Source: Homarus americanus | Lineage: Eukaryota > Arthropoda > Malacostraca > Decapoda > Nephropidae | Assembly (NCBI RefSeq): GCF_018991925.1 | Contig: NW_024751782.1 | Location: 322,965-386,964, forward strand | Reading direction: 5' to 3' | DNA: 64,000 nt | Part shown: positions 8,629 to 19,015 of the stretch, in pieces | Position numbering within the stretch: the stretch's first letter is position 1 | Layout of the letters: every line of letters begins with the position of its first letter | The notes under the pieces: generated by a model | The model's database searches: none | Told to the model about the DNA's origin: nothing | Seen by the model: the letters and a program-made list of their open reading frames with translations, nothing else | Program-made: the position numbers and the translations under genes

Positions 8629-11463
8629 ATGGCGTACGGCACCAAATAGTTGGGGGGAGACATAAAATTGCCCGAATTCTTCAGGTACAACAAAAAATGC
8701 CCTGAATATGATAGCAGAGACTGTGAGTTGTATATAAGCTATTCTAATATAAAATTTGCTGTAACGATCATTATAGCCGCCCGCAATATGACACTACCAA
8801 AGGACAAAATAACCACTGTGAATAGTGGAACAGTATATCCTCAATATGCTAAAGGTAGAAAACTTAATAAAACAAGACAACAAACACAAAACCCATTCTT
8901 ACGGACGTGAAAAATATCGGAGGTAAACAACATCCACTTGTTGCTAATTATAGCTATGAACTTATAAAAAATTTGTCTCGCCCTTTTTGCCTTCTAAAAA
9001 TGTCAATTATTTTGTCCGTATCATTTTCAAGTGTTGTTAGCAAACGCTCGTTGAATATGTACTACAGCAGTACTGTTTAAACGAACTTGTCCCATTGTTG
9101 TGCGGAGGTATAGGTGTTCAGGTCTTCGTGGACCGTTCTGCTGAACATGAAGTGGCCCGAATTGATGCCAGGATGGTTGCTGTCTTGTAATAACAATTCA
9201 TTTATACATCTTGTCGACCATTTCTACCACGGCCTTTATCGGAGGGTTGGAATGTTTAGCGAGTAGATCTTTCTCAATATGATAAAAGTCTGACACCATT
9301 TTGAAGCTGTTATCGGAAGGAGAGTCGTTCAGCACTCTGTCCCCCAAGGCACACAGACTATCTTAATCATTTCCTTTGAATCGTGCTTGCAGTTTGATGA
9401 TCACTGTCAAGGCTTCAATAATATGCATTGTCACGATGTTTTATTTCTTGGTGCTCTCTTCTCCTAGACTGTGAAACGAGCCTCATTTTCTTCTTTGATC
9501 TTACCAGCAAGATTGTGTTGTGTTGTAGTCCATAATACAGTAGTTCAAAGTTATCATCGTCTCGACAATGACAAAGTGTCTTCATAGTGAGGTTAGCATT
9601 TCTCCTGACAGTGATAACAACCATGTTCTTTCCTTGCAGGTATTTGCTGAGACTGTATATGACAATATCACCTTCAAAAGGAGCAATCTGTATAAAAAAA
9701 AATCACATTTGGCATTCAGAAGTGCAGTGCTGTCAGCATATTTCTTTGTCATTATCATCAGCTAAGATAAGGACGTTGATGATCATTATTATCTGTTCAG
9801 TGGCGGTTTTCACTGACTAAAATCGGCATGACCATCTCGTTATGCTCAAGGATTTTAGTGTAAGAGTGATGTAAACATCGACGTTAACATCCTTGAATAC
9901 AGCATGGCGTTTTGATCTTGCTACTAAGAAATTATAAAAACTACCGGTATTGATTGCCCCAAGCGCATTTTTAAGTGGCTCTACTTAACTCATAGTGTCC
10001 TACAGTGTCAGGTTGAGGTGACCATAACAATGAACATACAGTATATTCCGTATATTTCTTGTGGTGAACACTCCATCTTACGAGTTGTTAATCCTTTACG
10101 AACGCCGCTCATATTAGCAGCACCATCGAAACATTCACAGGAAAAATATTTTCCAACTTTACACCAAGTTCACTGATAACTCTTTTCGCGAGTGTAAATG
10201 TCAATTTACCTTCAGTTGATGCTGTCGAAAAAAAAAATTACTGAATACCCCCTTTCGTTTTACCTTCCAAAACGTAGATGATGTCCACAACAAATTTAGA
10301 CATAATATCTAATGTTTCCTTCTGGATGGGTGGTGACGTCCAATGAGCATGTGCCTCGAGTTGATTTTGCAATTTCTCTTTGAGCTAAGAGAGTTATTTG
10401 CACCTGATGTTCAATAATTCTATGAAGTTACCTCAGTTAAGGTCTTTCCAAAATATTTGATCTTTTCTAAATATTTGATCTTTTCTCTTCATGTCCTTTT
10501 ATTGCAATGCTATGCTGTGCAGTAAAGACCAAACACTCTTTGATTGTACGTAGGTAATTGTGACTGATGAGGATTTGTTGTTTATAGGCCGATTCTAACT
10601 GATGCAACACTGAAGTCTGACGCTTTGTAGTGCTAATCTTTCAGCAGATCTATTTCACCATTACACTCTTGTGAATAACACTTCGTGACTGTCTCCACCT
10701 TTTTGCAAAACTCCCCCAGCGGACTAGCTATGTGATAAAGAGTAAAATAAAAATCTTCACTGTATTGGCTTAAGACTATTGAAAAAGCTTTCTTCGTAAA
10801 AATTATGTAGATTAGACCCATTTAAAGGAGAAAATCTAAATATCTGAGACGTGACAAATCCGTAGAAACTGCAACACTGGATTATGTCTGTGATCCACAG
10901 ACAGGTGGCAGCACGCACGGAGTTGTGGCGAGGTTTACAAGAATGGAAAACTTTTCTCATCTCAGTTTTTTCACCAGACTTTCTTGTGATATATACTACT
11001 GAGTAGAACGTACTAATTTCCAGCTGCACTATATTTTTTTTTCAACAAACTAAAACTGTGGGGGGAGGGTATTACACCCCCTGCGTCACTTCGTCCCTGT
11101 TTATTAGCCATAAAGAGTTCTAAAAATGGCAATAGTCTAGCTGCCGGCGTTGGGCAACTGGTGGACTGGGCCACACTGACCGTTCACAGTTGGTGCTGGA
11201 CGTGTCACGCTGTGTCCAGATTCTTTATAATGAATCCCTATCGTCTCTCTGTTGCGATGATCCCCGTCTGGCCTTGGCAATTCTTAGCAGTACAGTAAAT
11301 ATGTATATAATGAATTTGTCTTCAAATGTCCTGAATTTATTTTTTGTATAAAGTTATCCTTTCATCAAATTTTAAAGGTTAATTTTTCCAATTTGCCGAA
11401 TCTGCTGAGGCATATTGCCCGAATTCAGACCCACCTCTGCCCCCCCCAGCTCGTACGCCCCTG
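8629..11463 (-). mobile_element. decayed hAT-superfamily DNA transposon, about 2.8 kb
   Basis: Both ends are related in inverted orientation. The left end reads ATGGCGTACGGCACC, then a G run and a TTGCCCGAATTC block. The reverse complement of the right end reads CAGGGGCGTACGAGC, then a G run and GAATTCGGGCAAT. CAGGGGCGTA-type termini are familiar from hAT elements. Between them the minus strand carries a multiply frameshifted transposase. The octamer TTATGACC abuts the left end (8621-8628) and recurs at 11474-11481, 10 bp beyond the right terminus. It matches the 8-bp target duplication of hAT elements, but the offset is unexplained. No long frame survives, so scanning by open-frame length would miss this element. 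Confidence 0.8.
8955..10625 (-). pseudogene. hAT transposase pseudogene (ZMYM1-like, DUF4371/Dimer-hAT type)
   Basis: Reading the minus strand across frames gives family landmarks in the expected order. They are LESAYKQQILISHNYLRTIK with AIKGHEEKR (about 10600-10470), a block ending FVVDIIYVLEGK, ASTEGKLTFTLAKRVISELG (about 10230-10170), CFDGAANMSGVRKGL (10138-10085), VHCYGHLNLTL (about 10035-10000), RSKRHAVFKDVNVDVY and LTLKSLSITRWSCRF (9922-9810), and ALTVIIKLQARFKGND (about 9420-9370). The C-terminal LENDTDKIIDIF segment lies near 9030-8990. The GAANMSG, VHC-H-LNL and TRWSCR motifs are typical of hAT transposases of the zinc-finger-MYM1-like group. At least six frameshifts and several stops are needed to connect them. 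The N-terminal zinc-finger region is not recognisable; open frames at 10633-11029 may be its remains. Confidence 0.85.
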
Positions 11464-11719
11464 CCTGAGTGAGTTATGACCTATAGATTCCTGATGATGA
11501 TGATTTTAATGAAGTAAAGTGGCAAATGACTTTCCCCTGGGAGAGGAGAGAGAGAAGGAAAGCATAGAAACGGGAAGTAAAGTAATAGGTGGTGATAGCA
11601 GGTGGGCTGTCCACCGAGCTGAGACGAGTTGATATGTTGGGGTGGTGGCCACACGCAGCAGACGCCCGCCCGCTCAAGGGAGGCGGGTGATCTAAGCTAG
11701 CTAGGCATTCATTAGTGTA

Positions 11720-13420
11720 ATGGGTATTAACTTATGTTTGTTAGATGGTGGTGTTATTTGTTCACATATATGTGTAAAATGGGTTTTGTTCTTCTATGTT
11801 AGCATGGAGGCTCTTGGGCCACCAGCTGTGTGTTTTAGTAGTTACTTCTTCTTTTAACTGGGAGAATAATGGGTCCTCCAACTCTTCAAGTTTGATTCAT
11901 ATTCTCTGGGCTTGGCTGTGTGTACGTGTGTTCAGTGGTTCGATATTGTATAATTCGTGAAGTTCTTGTATTTTGGTGGTGTATGGAGGGAGTTGCTTTG
12001 ATGCTCTACGGATTGTTTTGTTTTGTACTGATTGAAGTTTAAGTTGGCTGGTTTTGCTGATCGTGCTAAGTGGTATTGGTGGGTACTCCAGGGGGCCGGA
12101 CAAGTGCTTTGAATAGGTGTAGTTGAATTTTGGTGTCCATTTTGATAAGTTTTCGTAGTTTTGTGAGCTGTGATTGGGCAAGCGTTTTGCGTTGTGTTTT
12201 GCTATGCCTGTTCTTGTTATTGTGAGTCCCAGAATTTTGCCTTCGTTGGAGTATTGTAAAGGGACGTTGTTGACTGTGATTGGTGCTGGGTTTATTTTGG
12301 CAATGTGTATGATCCTTAGTTTCTGTGTATTGGTTTGTATTTTCCACTTTTTTTTTCATATTCGTTGATTTGCTCGATGGCGTGGGCTGTTTTTCGTGCC
12401 ATCATCTGTTTGCCCTTGCCTGGATGTCGGATGAATTGGGTGACGTCATCAGCATAAGCTATTCACCGTGTGTAGGAGGTGGCATGTCCGCCGTGTATAT
12501 TGTGTAGTGTTGGCGAGAGGTTACTTCCCTGTGGTACTCCGCTGTATGACTTGATGCTTGGGCCTGTGTGGTTAACAATGATAATTTTAGCCTCTGCTGT
12601 CAAGGAAGTTACAAAGAAGGAAGTAAAGTTGTTGGGAAATTCTTGGGTGGTAATTTTGTATTTGAGCCCTAAGTGCCAGACCTTGTCGAATGCTTTTGCT
12701 ACATTGATCTCTGTTGTGCATTGCGTTTGCTATGTTTTCGTAAATTAGGGCTAAGGCTGTATGGGTTCCTCTGTGTTTTCTAAATCCGTGCTGCCTGGGG
12801 TTGTATTTCTCTTCAAGTTCGAGGTGTATTTTCAGTCGGTGGTTAATGATTTTTTTCAGGACTTTTCCCGGTGTTTCTAGAAGGGAAATTGGTCTGTAAT
12901 TTGATAATTGAGTGGGGGATTTACCTTGTTTTGGTATAAGTCTGATGCTTGCTGTTTTAAATTTCCTTGGGAAGTAACCAGAGGCGAGTGATGCATCAAA
13001 AATGTTTCTGAGTTGAAGTATCATGTTGATTGGTAGATGCTGGAGTATGGGCTTGTTTATTTTACTGATGCCCGGGGCCTTGTTCTTGAAACTGTTTATT
13101 GTTTTGTGTATTTCCTCTGCGGTGATTGGTTTGATCAGTGTGGAAAAATAGTCAAGAATGTTTATGTCTATGTTGGGACTTGGTTGCCAGATGTGGGTTG
13201 TGTGTGTCATGTGATTGGTTACTTGTTGCTCGGTGTTCATACAGAAGTTCAGGTTGTCTTCCCGACTTATTTGAAATATTTTGCTCCAATATTTCCTGAA
13301 CTCAGGTTCTTGTTCTTTGGGTTAAGTTAATTTGATTTGGTTGCTGTTTAGAATGTAGTTTGATTCGTTTCTGGAGATTCCCATTAGTTGTTTAATTTTC
13401 CGCCAGAATTCTTATAGATT
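11720..13420 (-). mobile_element. LINE B: Jockey-like non-LTR retrotransposon fragment
   Basis: The minus strand encodes the fingers and palm entry of a reverse transcriptase at 13240-12587: a KAPGISKINKPILQHLP block, then GYFPRKFKTASIRLIPKQGK, NYRPISLLETPGKVLKKII and QHGFRKHRGTHTALALI. After frameshifts it continues with remnants at 12359-12066 and a C-terminal stretch at 12181-11897 containing GPLEYPPIPLSTISKTSQ and a KLQSVQNKTIRRASK-like segment. Upstream, EFWRKIKQLMG at about 13410 is the linker region, and no endonuclease is present. The motif set matches Jockey-group ORF2 proteins. The catalytic YADD block lies in the decayed middle and is not intact. The copy is 5'-truncated and clearly dead. 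Confidence 0.85.
12587..13240 (-). pseudogene. LINE B reverse transcriptase N-terminal half
   Basis: A 217-codon frame with the NYRPISLLE motif at about residues 114-122 and QHGFRKHRGT at about 149-158, both hallmarks of non-LTR reverse transcriptases. Shortly after residue 175 the frame leaves the family: expected palm residues (the first catalytic aspartate region) are replaced by unrelated sequence, which marks a frameshift around 12720. The protein would lack all catalytic residues. Confidence 0.85.
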
Positions 13421-13494
13421 CCTAGAGAGTCTACAGATATAAGCTACTGTTTATGGAGAACTATGTAGGTTCCGTTAGGTTAGGTTAGACGGAG

Positions 13495-13712
13495 GGACAG
13501 ACAGACAGACAGACAGACAGACAGATAGACAGATAGATAGATAGATAGATAGATAAAGATAGTTAGATAAAGATAGATAGATAGTAAAAATGGATAGATA
13601 TATAGCTAAAGATAGATGGATAAATAGATAGATAAAGATGTATAGATATATAGCTAAAGATAGATAGATAGATTGATAGATAAAGATAGATAGATAGATA
13701 AAGAAAAGGAGA
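13495..13712 (+). repeat. tetranucleotide microsatellite (ACAG)n-(GATA)n
   Basis: A clean ACAG run passes into GATA units at about 13525, then into a degenerate series of TAGATAGATAAAGATA-like units and a short GA run. Confidence 0.9.
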
Positions 13713-14879
13713 GAGAGTGAGAGAACTAATATAAAACTCCATTACTGGCCAGCAGTCTGTGAGGTGCCCCTGGGAAGGCTAATGGCAGTTAACTCATCAA
13801 CGGTAATGACTCTGAATGACCTCCCCCCCCCCCTTAACTTTACCGGGACAGACAGACAACTTGCGAAGGTGGTTGTGGTGGTGGTTCAGCCGAGGTCAGA
13901 GCCAGTGATCAGGGTAAATCAGAGTGATTCAGTCAAGCTGAATCAACCAAAGTGAATCAATCAGGGTGAATCAGTAAACACCCTCTCTTCTTAAAACATC
14001 ACGTATACAAACTGACATAGATACTTACAAACTTCTATTTACAATACAAACTAATTTTTTACATTACATGGGATCGTCTTCCTGACATAACCTATTGTAT
14101 TATCATCATTTGTTTACCTTGTATAAATAACTGCATCAGTCTACATGGCCTGAATTACTGGCTTGCATCATGTGCGTGAGAGAATTACACACAACAGGGC
14201 TTATACATTGTTTGCATGAGAGGGATATCTTAAAGTGGAATACCTTGTTGAAAATATTATCAAACCAAGTTTTTATTTAAGTTATCATCAAAATTGTTAT
14301 ATTTCTATTAAATTCGGAAAAAAATCGATGAAAGCAACTTTATAGAATACGTTAAAAAATAAAAGACACTTTTGATGAAGAGAAATGAAAGTAAAGAAAA
14401 AATAATAATTTTCTGCATCTTACAACACAAGTTTGGCTCAAGAAAAATATTAAAACTTAAGTCGAGGTATCAAAGCCTCAGTCAGAAGGGTGTGTGGAGA
14501 GGCGACCGGCTCTCTGGTGTGCTAACCAAGGGAAGAGTGTGACTAGCTGGCCGAAACCATGCTAATACACGTACTTGTAGAAAACAATTATTTTTCCTGA
14601 TATATAAAAGAGCTAATCTGTAAATCCATTCATACTTAAAAGGTAATAAGTAATGATTGTTTCCAAGTTGGAAATAAATCCTAAAATATAAATTATAGTA
14701 AGCAACAGGGAACCTAAATAAGTACCAATTTTTTTTTAATTTGGGAAGTAACGTTAGTTGTGATGGTAGATGTGCAAAATGAATCCTAACAATAATAGGT
14801 TAAGCAAAGCAGCAATTAATAATCCAAAAGACATAATAAAAGTGAACATTAGCTTCAATTTGAGAAAAAGGCTTTATAT
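13713..14879. other. non-coding, AT-rich
   Basis: A short C run at about 13822-13833 and GTGAATCA-type near-repeats at about 13915-13975. No gene or RNA motif recognised. Confidence 0.55.
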
Positions 14880-15300
14880 GGTCAGGACTGGTGTATGGGT
14901 CAGAAGCGTGGTCACTTTCAGTGGACACCAGAAAGAGGTTGAAGGCCTTTGAAATGTGGTGTTATAGGCGAATGCTAAAAATTAGTTACGCTGACACGAA
15001 AACAAATGAAGAAATACAAAGACTAGCAAAAACTTCAAGAGAAATACTTGAAATTTACAGAATATTTAAATGTGATATTTTGGTCATATAATTCGGGATG
15101 GGGGAAAATAACAGAAATGATAATGGGCAAAGTTAAGGGTAGGAGGGCCAGGGGAAGGCAGAGACTGGGATGGATGAACGAATTAAAAACTGGATCCCCA
15201 GAGAGATACAAAACCTTAGAGGATTGGTAAAAACAGCCAGAGAACGTTAAGAGTGGAGGACTGTGGTCGCCAACCCTCAGATATGAGGACGGTACTCTGA
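14880..15300 (+). mobile_element. LINE G: C-terminal fragment of an endonuclease/reverse-transcriptase ORF
   Basis: The frame at 14891-15091 reads YGSEAWSLSVDTRKRLKAFE and then MWCYRRMLKISY and TNEEIQRL. These match the post-catalytic region common in animal non-LTR ORF2 proteins (the Y-G-E-W...FEMWCYRRMLKI signature). After a frameshift it continues with KVKGRRARGRQRLGWMNELK (about 15130-15190), then ARERKEWRTVVANPQ near 15240-15280, the usual end of such proteins. The RT core is absent, so the copy is 5'-truncated. About 420 bp remain. Confidence 0.8.
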
Positions 15301-16159
15301 TGGATCGAGTGATGTAAATCCAGTTAAATCAAAGAGTTTATCCGTAAATTCAGGTAAATCTATTGGGTAATCTTTTCTCTAATTAGCGGTTGAATCCTAG
15401 TTCTAACAGGTATTTCCTAGTAGTAACAGTTGATTCCTAAAAGTAACAGTAAATCCTATTAGTAATAAGTAAATACAAGTAGATAAAAATAAATGGTAAT
15501 CGTTACAGGTAAATTTAATTATTATCAAGAAAACTCAGGTAGTTCAGGTATATCTCCCAAAAGCGTCAAGTAATTTACGTTGGACCACGCGCATTTGTAC
15601 AGCACATCTGGCTCACATGACCAAATACTGAGCAGCAACATTAGTTAACATCATATCTCCATGGCAAAAAAACCTTGTGAAGTAAGTCGTTGCTTATTCC
15701 CGCATTGCAAACGGTATATCAGGATCTCTGTATCGTCGAATGAAACACACGAGAGCTCATAATACTTATTCTTTGACGCCAACACAGAAATTTGGCAGGT
15801 TGTATCCGTTCATTCAGACAACACCTACTTACAGTACATTACACCCTGATTTGTTTACATACGCGCATAAACACACACACAAACACACATCTGTAAACAC
15901 TGTTAACACGAGCGGGTGCCTTCGGTATTTAGGGAAAAGAGAGCCTCCGATATACGCTGTTTTTTCAAGCCTTTTTCAGTGTTTATAATGCTGCCAATTT
16001 ATCCTCGTGCACACATATGACTTTGGGTAATGATTCAATATAAAGTCTTCTAATAGTTCATACCACTTTGTTTACATGGTGAGTCAGCATCATTGGGAAC
16101 TTTTTATTGTCAATAATTGGGGTCTGTCTCGTGTGTGTGTGTCAACAACAAGAACCTTC

Positions 16160-16160
<1 letters not shown>
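15301..16160. other. non-coding, AT-rich with short internal near-repeats
   Basis: At about 15310-15500 the motifs GTAAATC, GGTAAAT and AGTAACAGT recur irregularly, suggesting a degraded tandem array. Nothing coding is recognised; the open frame at 15740-15988 has no known domain. Confidence 0.5.
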
Positions 16161-16232
<72 letters not shown>

Positions 16233-16252
16233 GTGTGTGTGCGTGCGTGTGT
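16161..16252 (+). repeat. (TG)n microsatellite
   Basis: About 90 bp of TG with a few CG and TA interruptions. It lies 180 bp upstream of a (CA)n tract of similar length, so the two could pair as inverted complements. Confidence 0.95.
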
Positions 16253-16432
16253 GTTTACGGCGGTGTTGACTCTTGCTTATAACTGATTAAAATTGACCGT
16301 CATTAAAACTACCACCAAAGGGTTTTCTTAAGGAGTTTACTCTTAGTTTCGATAAGTTCCTTTAAAAGTTGTACAAAGAGCTTAGGAAAAAACATACACA
16401 AGACAAACGTGTGTGATAGTGCAATAAACGAC

Positions 16433-16433
16433 A

Positions 16434-16511
<78 letters not shown>

Positions 16512-16513
16512 AC
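16433..16513 (+). repeat. (CA)n microsatellite
   Basis: About 80 bp of CA with one CT interruption. Together with the (TG)n tract at 16161-16252 it forms a potential 80-bp stem with a 180-base loop. Confidence 0.95.
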
Positions 16514-18804
16514 CTCTTGTAAATCACTTGTGCGACATAAGATCTCTCATAACTGCAGCCTCGAATTTACTTTTCATATTTTATCGTTTTAAAGTAGGAA
16601 TGGAGAGGATATACGTGACTCAGCACTTTCTGCGTATAATCTTTCCACACCGAAAATAATAATAATAAAAAACATTTTCTTTGAGCCTTAATGAGTCAAA
16701 ACTTGTAGAAATACAAGCGTACAAATAAACCTGTCAATAAAATGTTGTATTCATATTTATTAAGAAACTGCTGAATATATATAATTTGGATTTTCATTAA
16801 AGGAAAAAAATTTAAATGAATGATTGTCAGAGGAGCATGTAAAAGATTTAGGCCGCGACCTCCTGAAAGATGTGAAGAGGTTTTAACTCTGGAGAAAGAC
16901 GGTCCCTACTCGTCTCTGCACCTCCCGGAGGTTTTACACGATAAATCTTCCCCATAAACTAGTGATGTGAGGACACGTCCAGTTAACCCACTTAAGACGA
17001 CAGAAAAAACAGGTCGAAATATCATTGAGACTCTACCACGGTTCGTTCTCCTCAAGTCAGCGAGAGAAGATTAACGGTGGGAATCTCTGAGTGACTCCAG
17101 GTCGTGAGGACAGTTCCCGCCGGCCCTCCACACTCACACCTCCACATAAATCTTTCTACTTTTTTTTTCCAGCCGGGATATTTTTGACGCAGAGGACATA
17201 ATTCTTCAGTATTGAGCTGGGGATAACCTTTACCTCTACTGCTGACTCCAGACCACCCTATCCTGGCCCTTACTGCGCCTGCCACCATGGTCTCATCCAG
17301 GGTTACCAACATGGTCTACTTCACAGTTACCAACATTAATATTTACAAATTGCAAACAAACATTTTTCTCTCTTGTGTATAAGAATGTATCTTAGACTGC
17401 ACCGATAAGAGAAATTTATATAATCTAAAATTCTTTATACTGTACTTGACGTCTCAGAACACATACTCGAAAAGGTTTCAGCTGATGAAGACGAGTTAAA
17501 CTTTATAACACCAACATCAGTCTGCTTGAGGTAGACGATCACATATGATGTACACCTTTAAGTTCCTGGCCAGGTGTGTCCCAGCATGGGGAACATGTTC
17601 AGCAGGTGATACATGCCAGGTCTCTGGAACTAATGAAGAGCATAATAGAACACACCTCCCTCGGTGAGCCACGAGTGTAATACAAGGTTGGGTGACCAGT
17701 GACGTAATGCATAAACAAAGACAATCCTTCACACAGCTGGAGCAACAAAACAATTTCCTAATATTCTTCGGTATTGATTATGTTTAATAATACAGAGCTT
17801 CTCCACCTGCAGTAGATAGAACAATACTTTAAGAAATATTTACAACTTGGCTAAAACAGAAGACATTTTGTTCCTCTTGGACGTCTATGGGTGAAAAGCT
17901 CTGATGACGTCACATTTATGTCATCATTCTAGTGAGCGGATTTAAGAAAATACTAGTTACAACATCCATTAAAATAACTTGAAATCTCCAGGGCAGCACT
18001 GCACTATACATACACACTGGCTTCCGACCATCATCGTGTTCAGTAGATCGATTAACTTAACAGATCACTTTCGTTTCGTTCCTTTCCGAAAAAGAATGTG
18101 TAAATAAAGTCATGTTTGCCTATACTTGAAAGCATTGCAATTTGACACACAGCAACACGACTCTCCTCTTAAACATTCTGCCATGTTCACATTAACTTTT
18201 TGATGAAGTTGTATATCTATTTAGTTGATTAATTAGTATAATAAAAATAAATGTTTTGCAACGAAGAAGAAAATATCGTAACATCTGACATTATCTTATC
18301 CGATTTTTCTTTTAAAATACTACAACAATCACAGGAGGATATTCTGTTAGCAAATTAAACAACTGCCCCACCCAAACTAGTATCCGGACTTCTGATTGGT
18401 CAACACAATATATAAGGCCTTGGCTTCCCTGTGTCACTGGAAACAATGCGTCCATAAATCATAAACCCATTTATTAAGACTCACCTTCAAACCACTCTCC
18501 TCCAAAAATTCTACCTTAAGTTTTATTTGACTTCAATTCTGTCCTCAGAATTTGATTCTTCGTGTGTCAAAGATTGCGTTTAGTGATCCCACGAACTTAA
18601 ATTTCCTTCACCATAAGAAGTTATGAGAAAAATGACGCTCAAAATAATGTTTTTCGCTGTAAATTTTCGTAATTTGACTTTTGACACTCCTCAAGCCAGT
18701 GTTTCATCCAGTAACTATGATACAGCCATGAAACTAAGTATATACAGGAGACCATAATATGTACCCTCACCAACGATACTCCTCTTTGTGTACATTATAC
18801 ACAT

Positions 18805-18806
<2 letters not shown>
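16514..18806. other. non-coding, no gene recognised
   Basis: Moderately GC-rich at 16850-17320, where a minus-strand 86-codon frame (17052-17312) has no recognisable domain. At 18385-18440 a GATTGG box is followed 14 bases later by ATATATAAGG. It resembles a CCAAT plus TATA promoter, but no coding sequence follows. Confidence 0.5.

Positions 18807-18863
<57 letters not shown>
18807..18863 (+). repeat. (CT)n microsatellite
   Basis: 57 bp of uninterrupted CT. Confidence 0.95.
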
Positions 18864-18866
<3 letters not shown>

Positions 18867-18874
18867 CTTGTAAT

Positions 18875-19015
18875 TTTGATGAGACGCAAATCTTCCAAAA
18901 TTACAGAGTATATCTTGCGTTTTAGCAGCGCCTTAAGAAGTTGGGAGTGCTCAACTTTGTCAAAGACTTTCCATGAATGCGGACCCGGGCCATTACGGGA
19001 GTTCCAATGGACTTG
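18875..19015 (-). mobile_element. possible reverse-transcriptase relic
   Basis: The minus strand encodes WKVFDKVEHSQLLKALLKRK followed by IYSVILEDL. This resembles the FD-VEH--LL-AL block around the first catalytic aspartate of RTE-type reverse transcriptases, with the conserved F-D pair in place. Only about 45 codons can be read and nothing upstream or downstream extends it. Chance similarity is possible. Confidence 0.3.

Noticed and set aside
16076..16527. Cys-Val repeat ORFs across TG/CA tracts (also 22800-23072, 51401-51595, 54050-54235, 55154-55348)
   Set aside because: Produced by dinucleotide repeats; no conserved start or flanking coding sequence.
17052..17312. 86-codon minus ORF with more normal composition
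   Set aside because: No recognised domain, no splice-site pair that I could connect, no second exon seen. Left as undetermined non-coding.
17475..17500. CTGATGAAGACGAG hammerhead-like core
   Set aside because: No GAAA and no helices that close.
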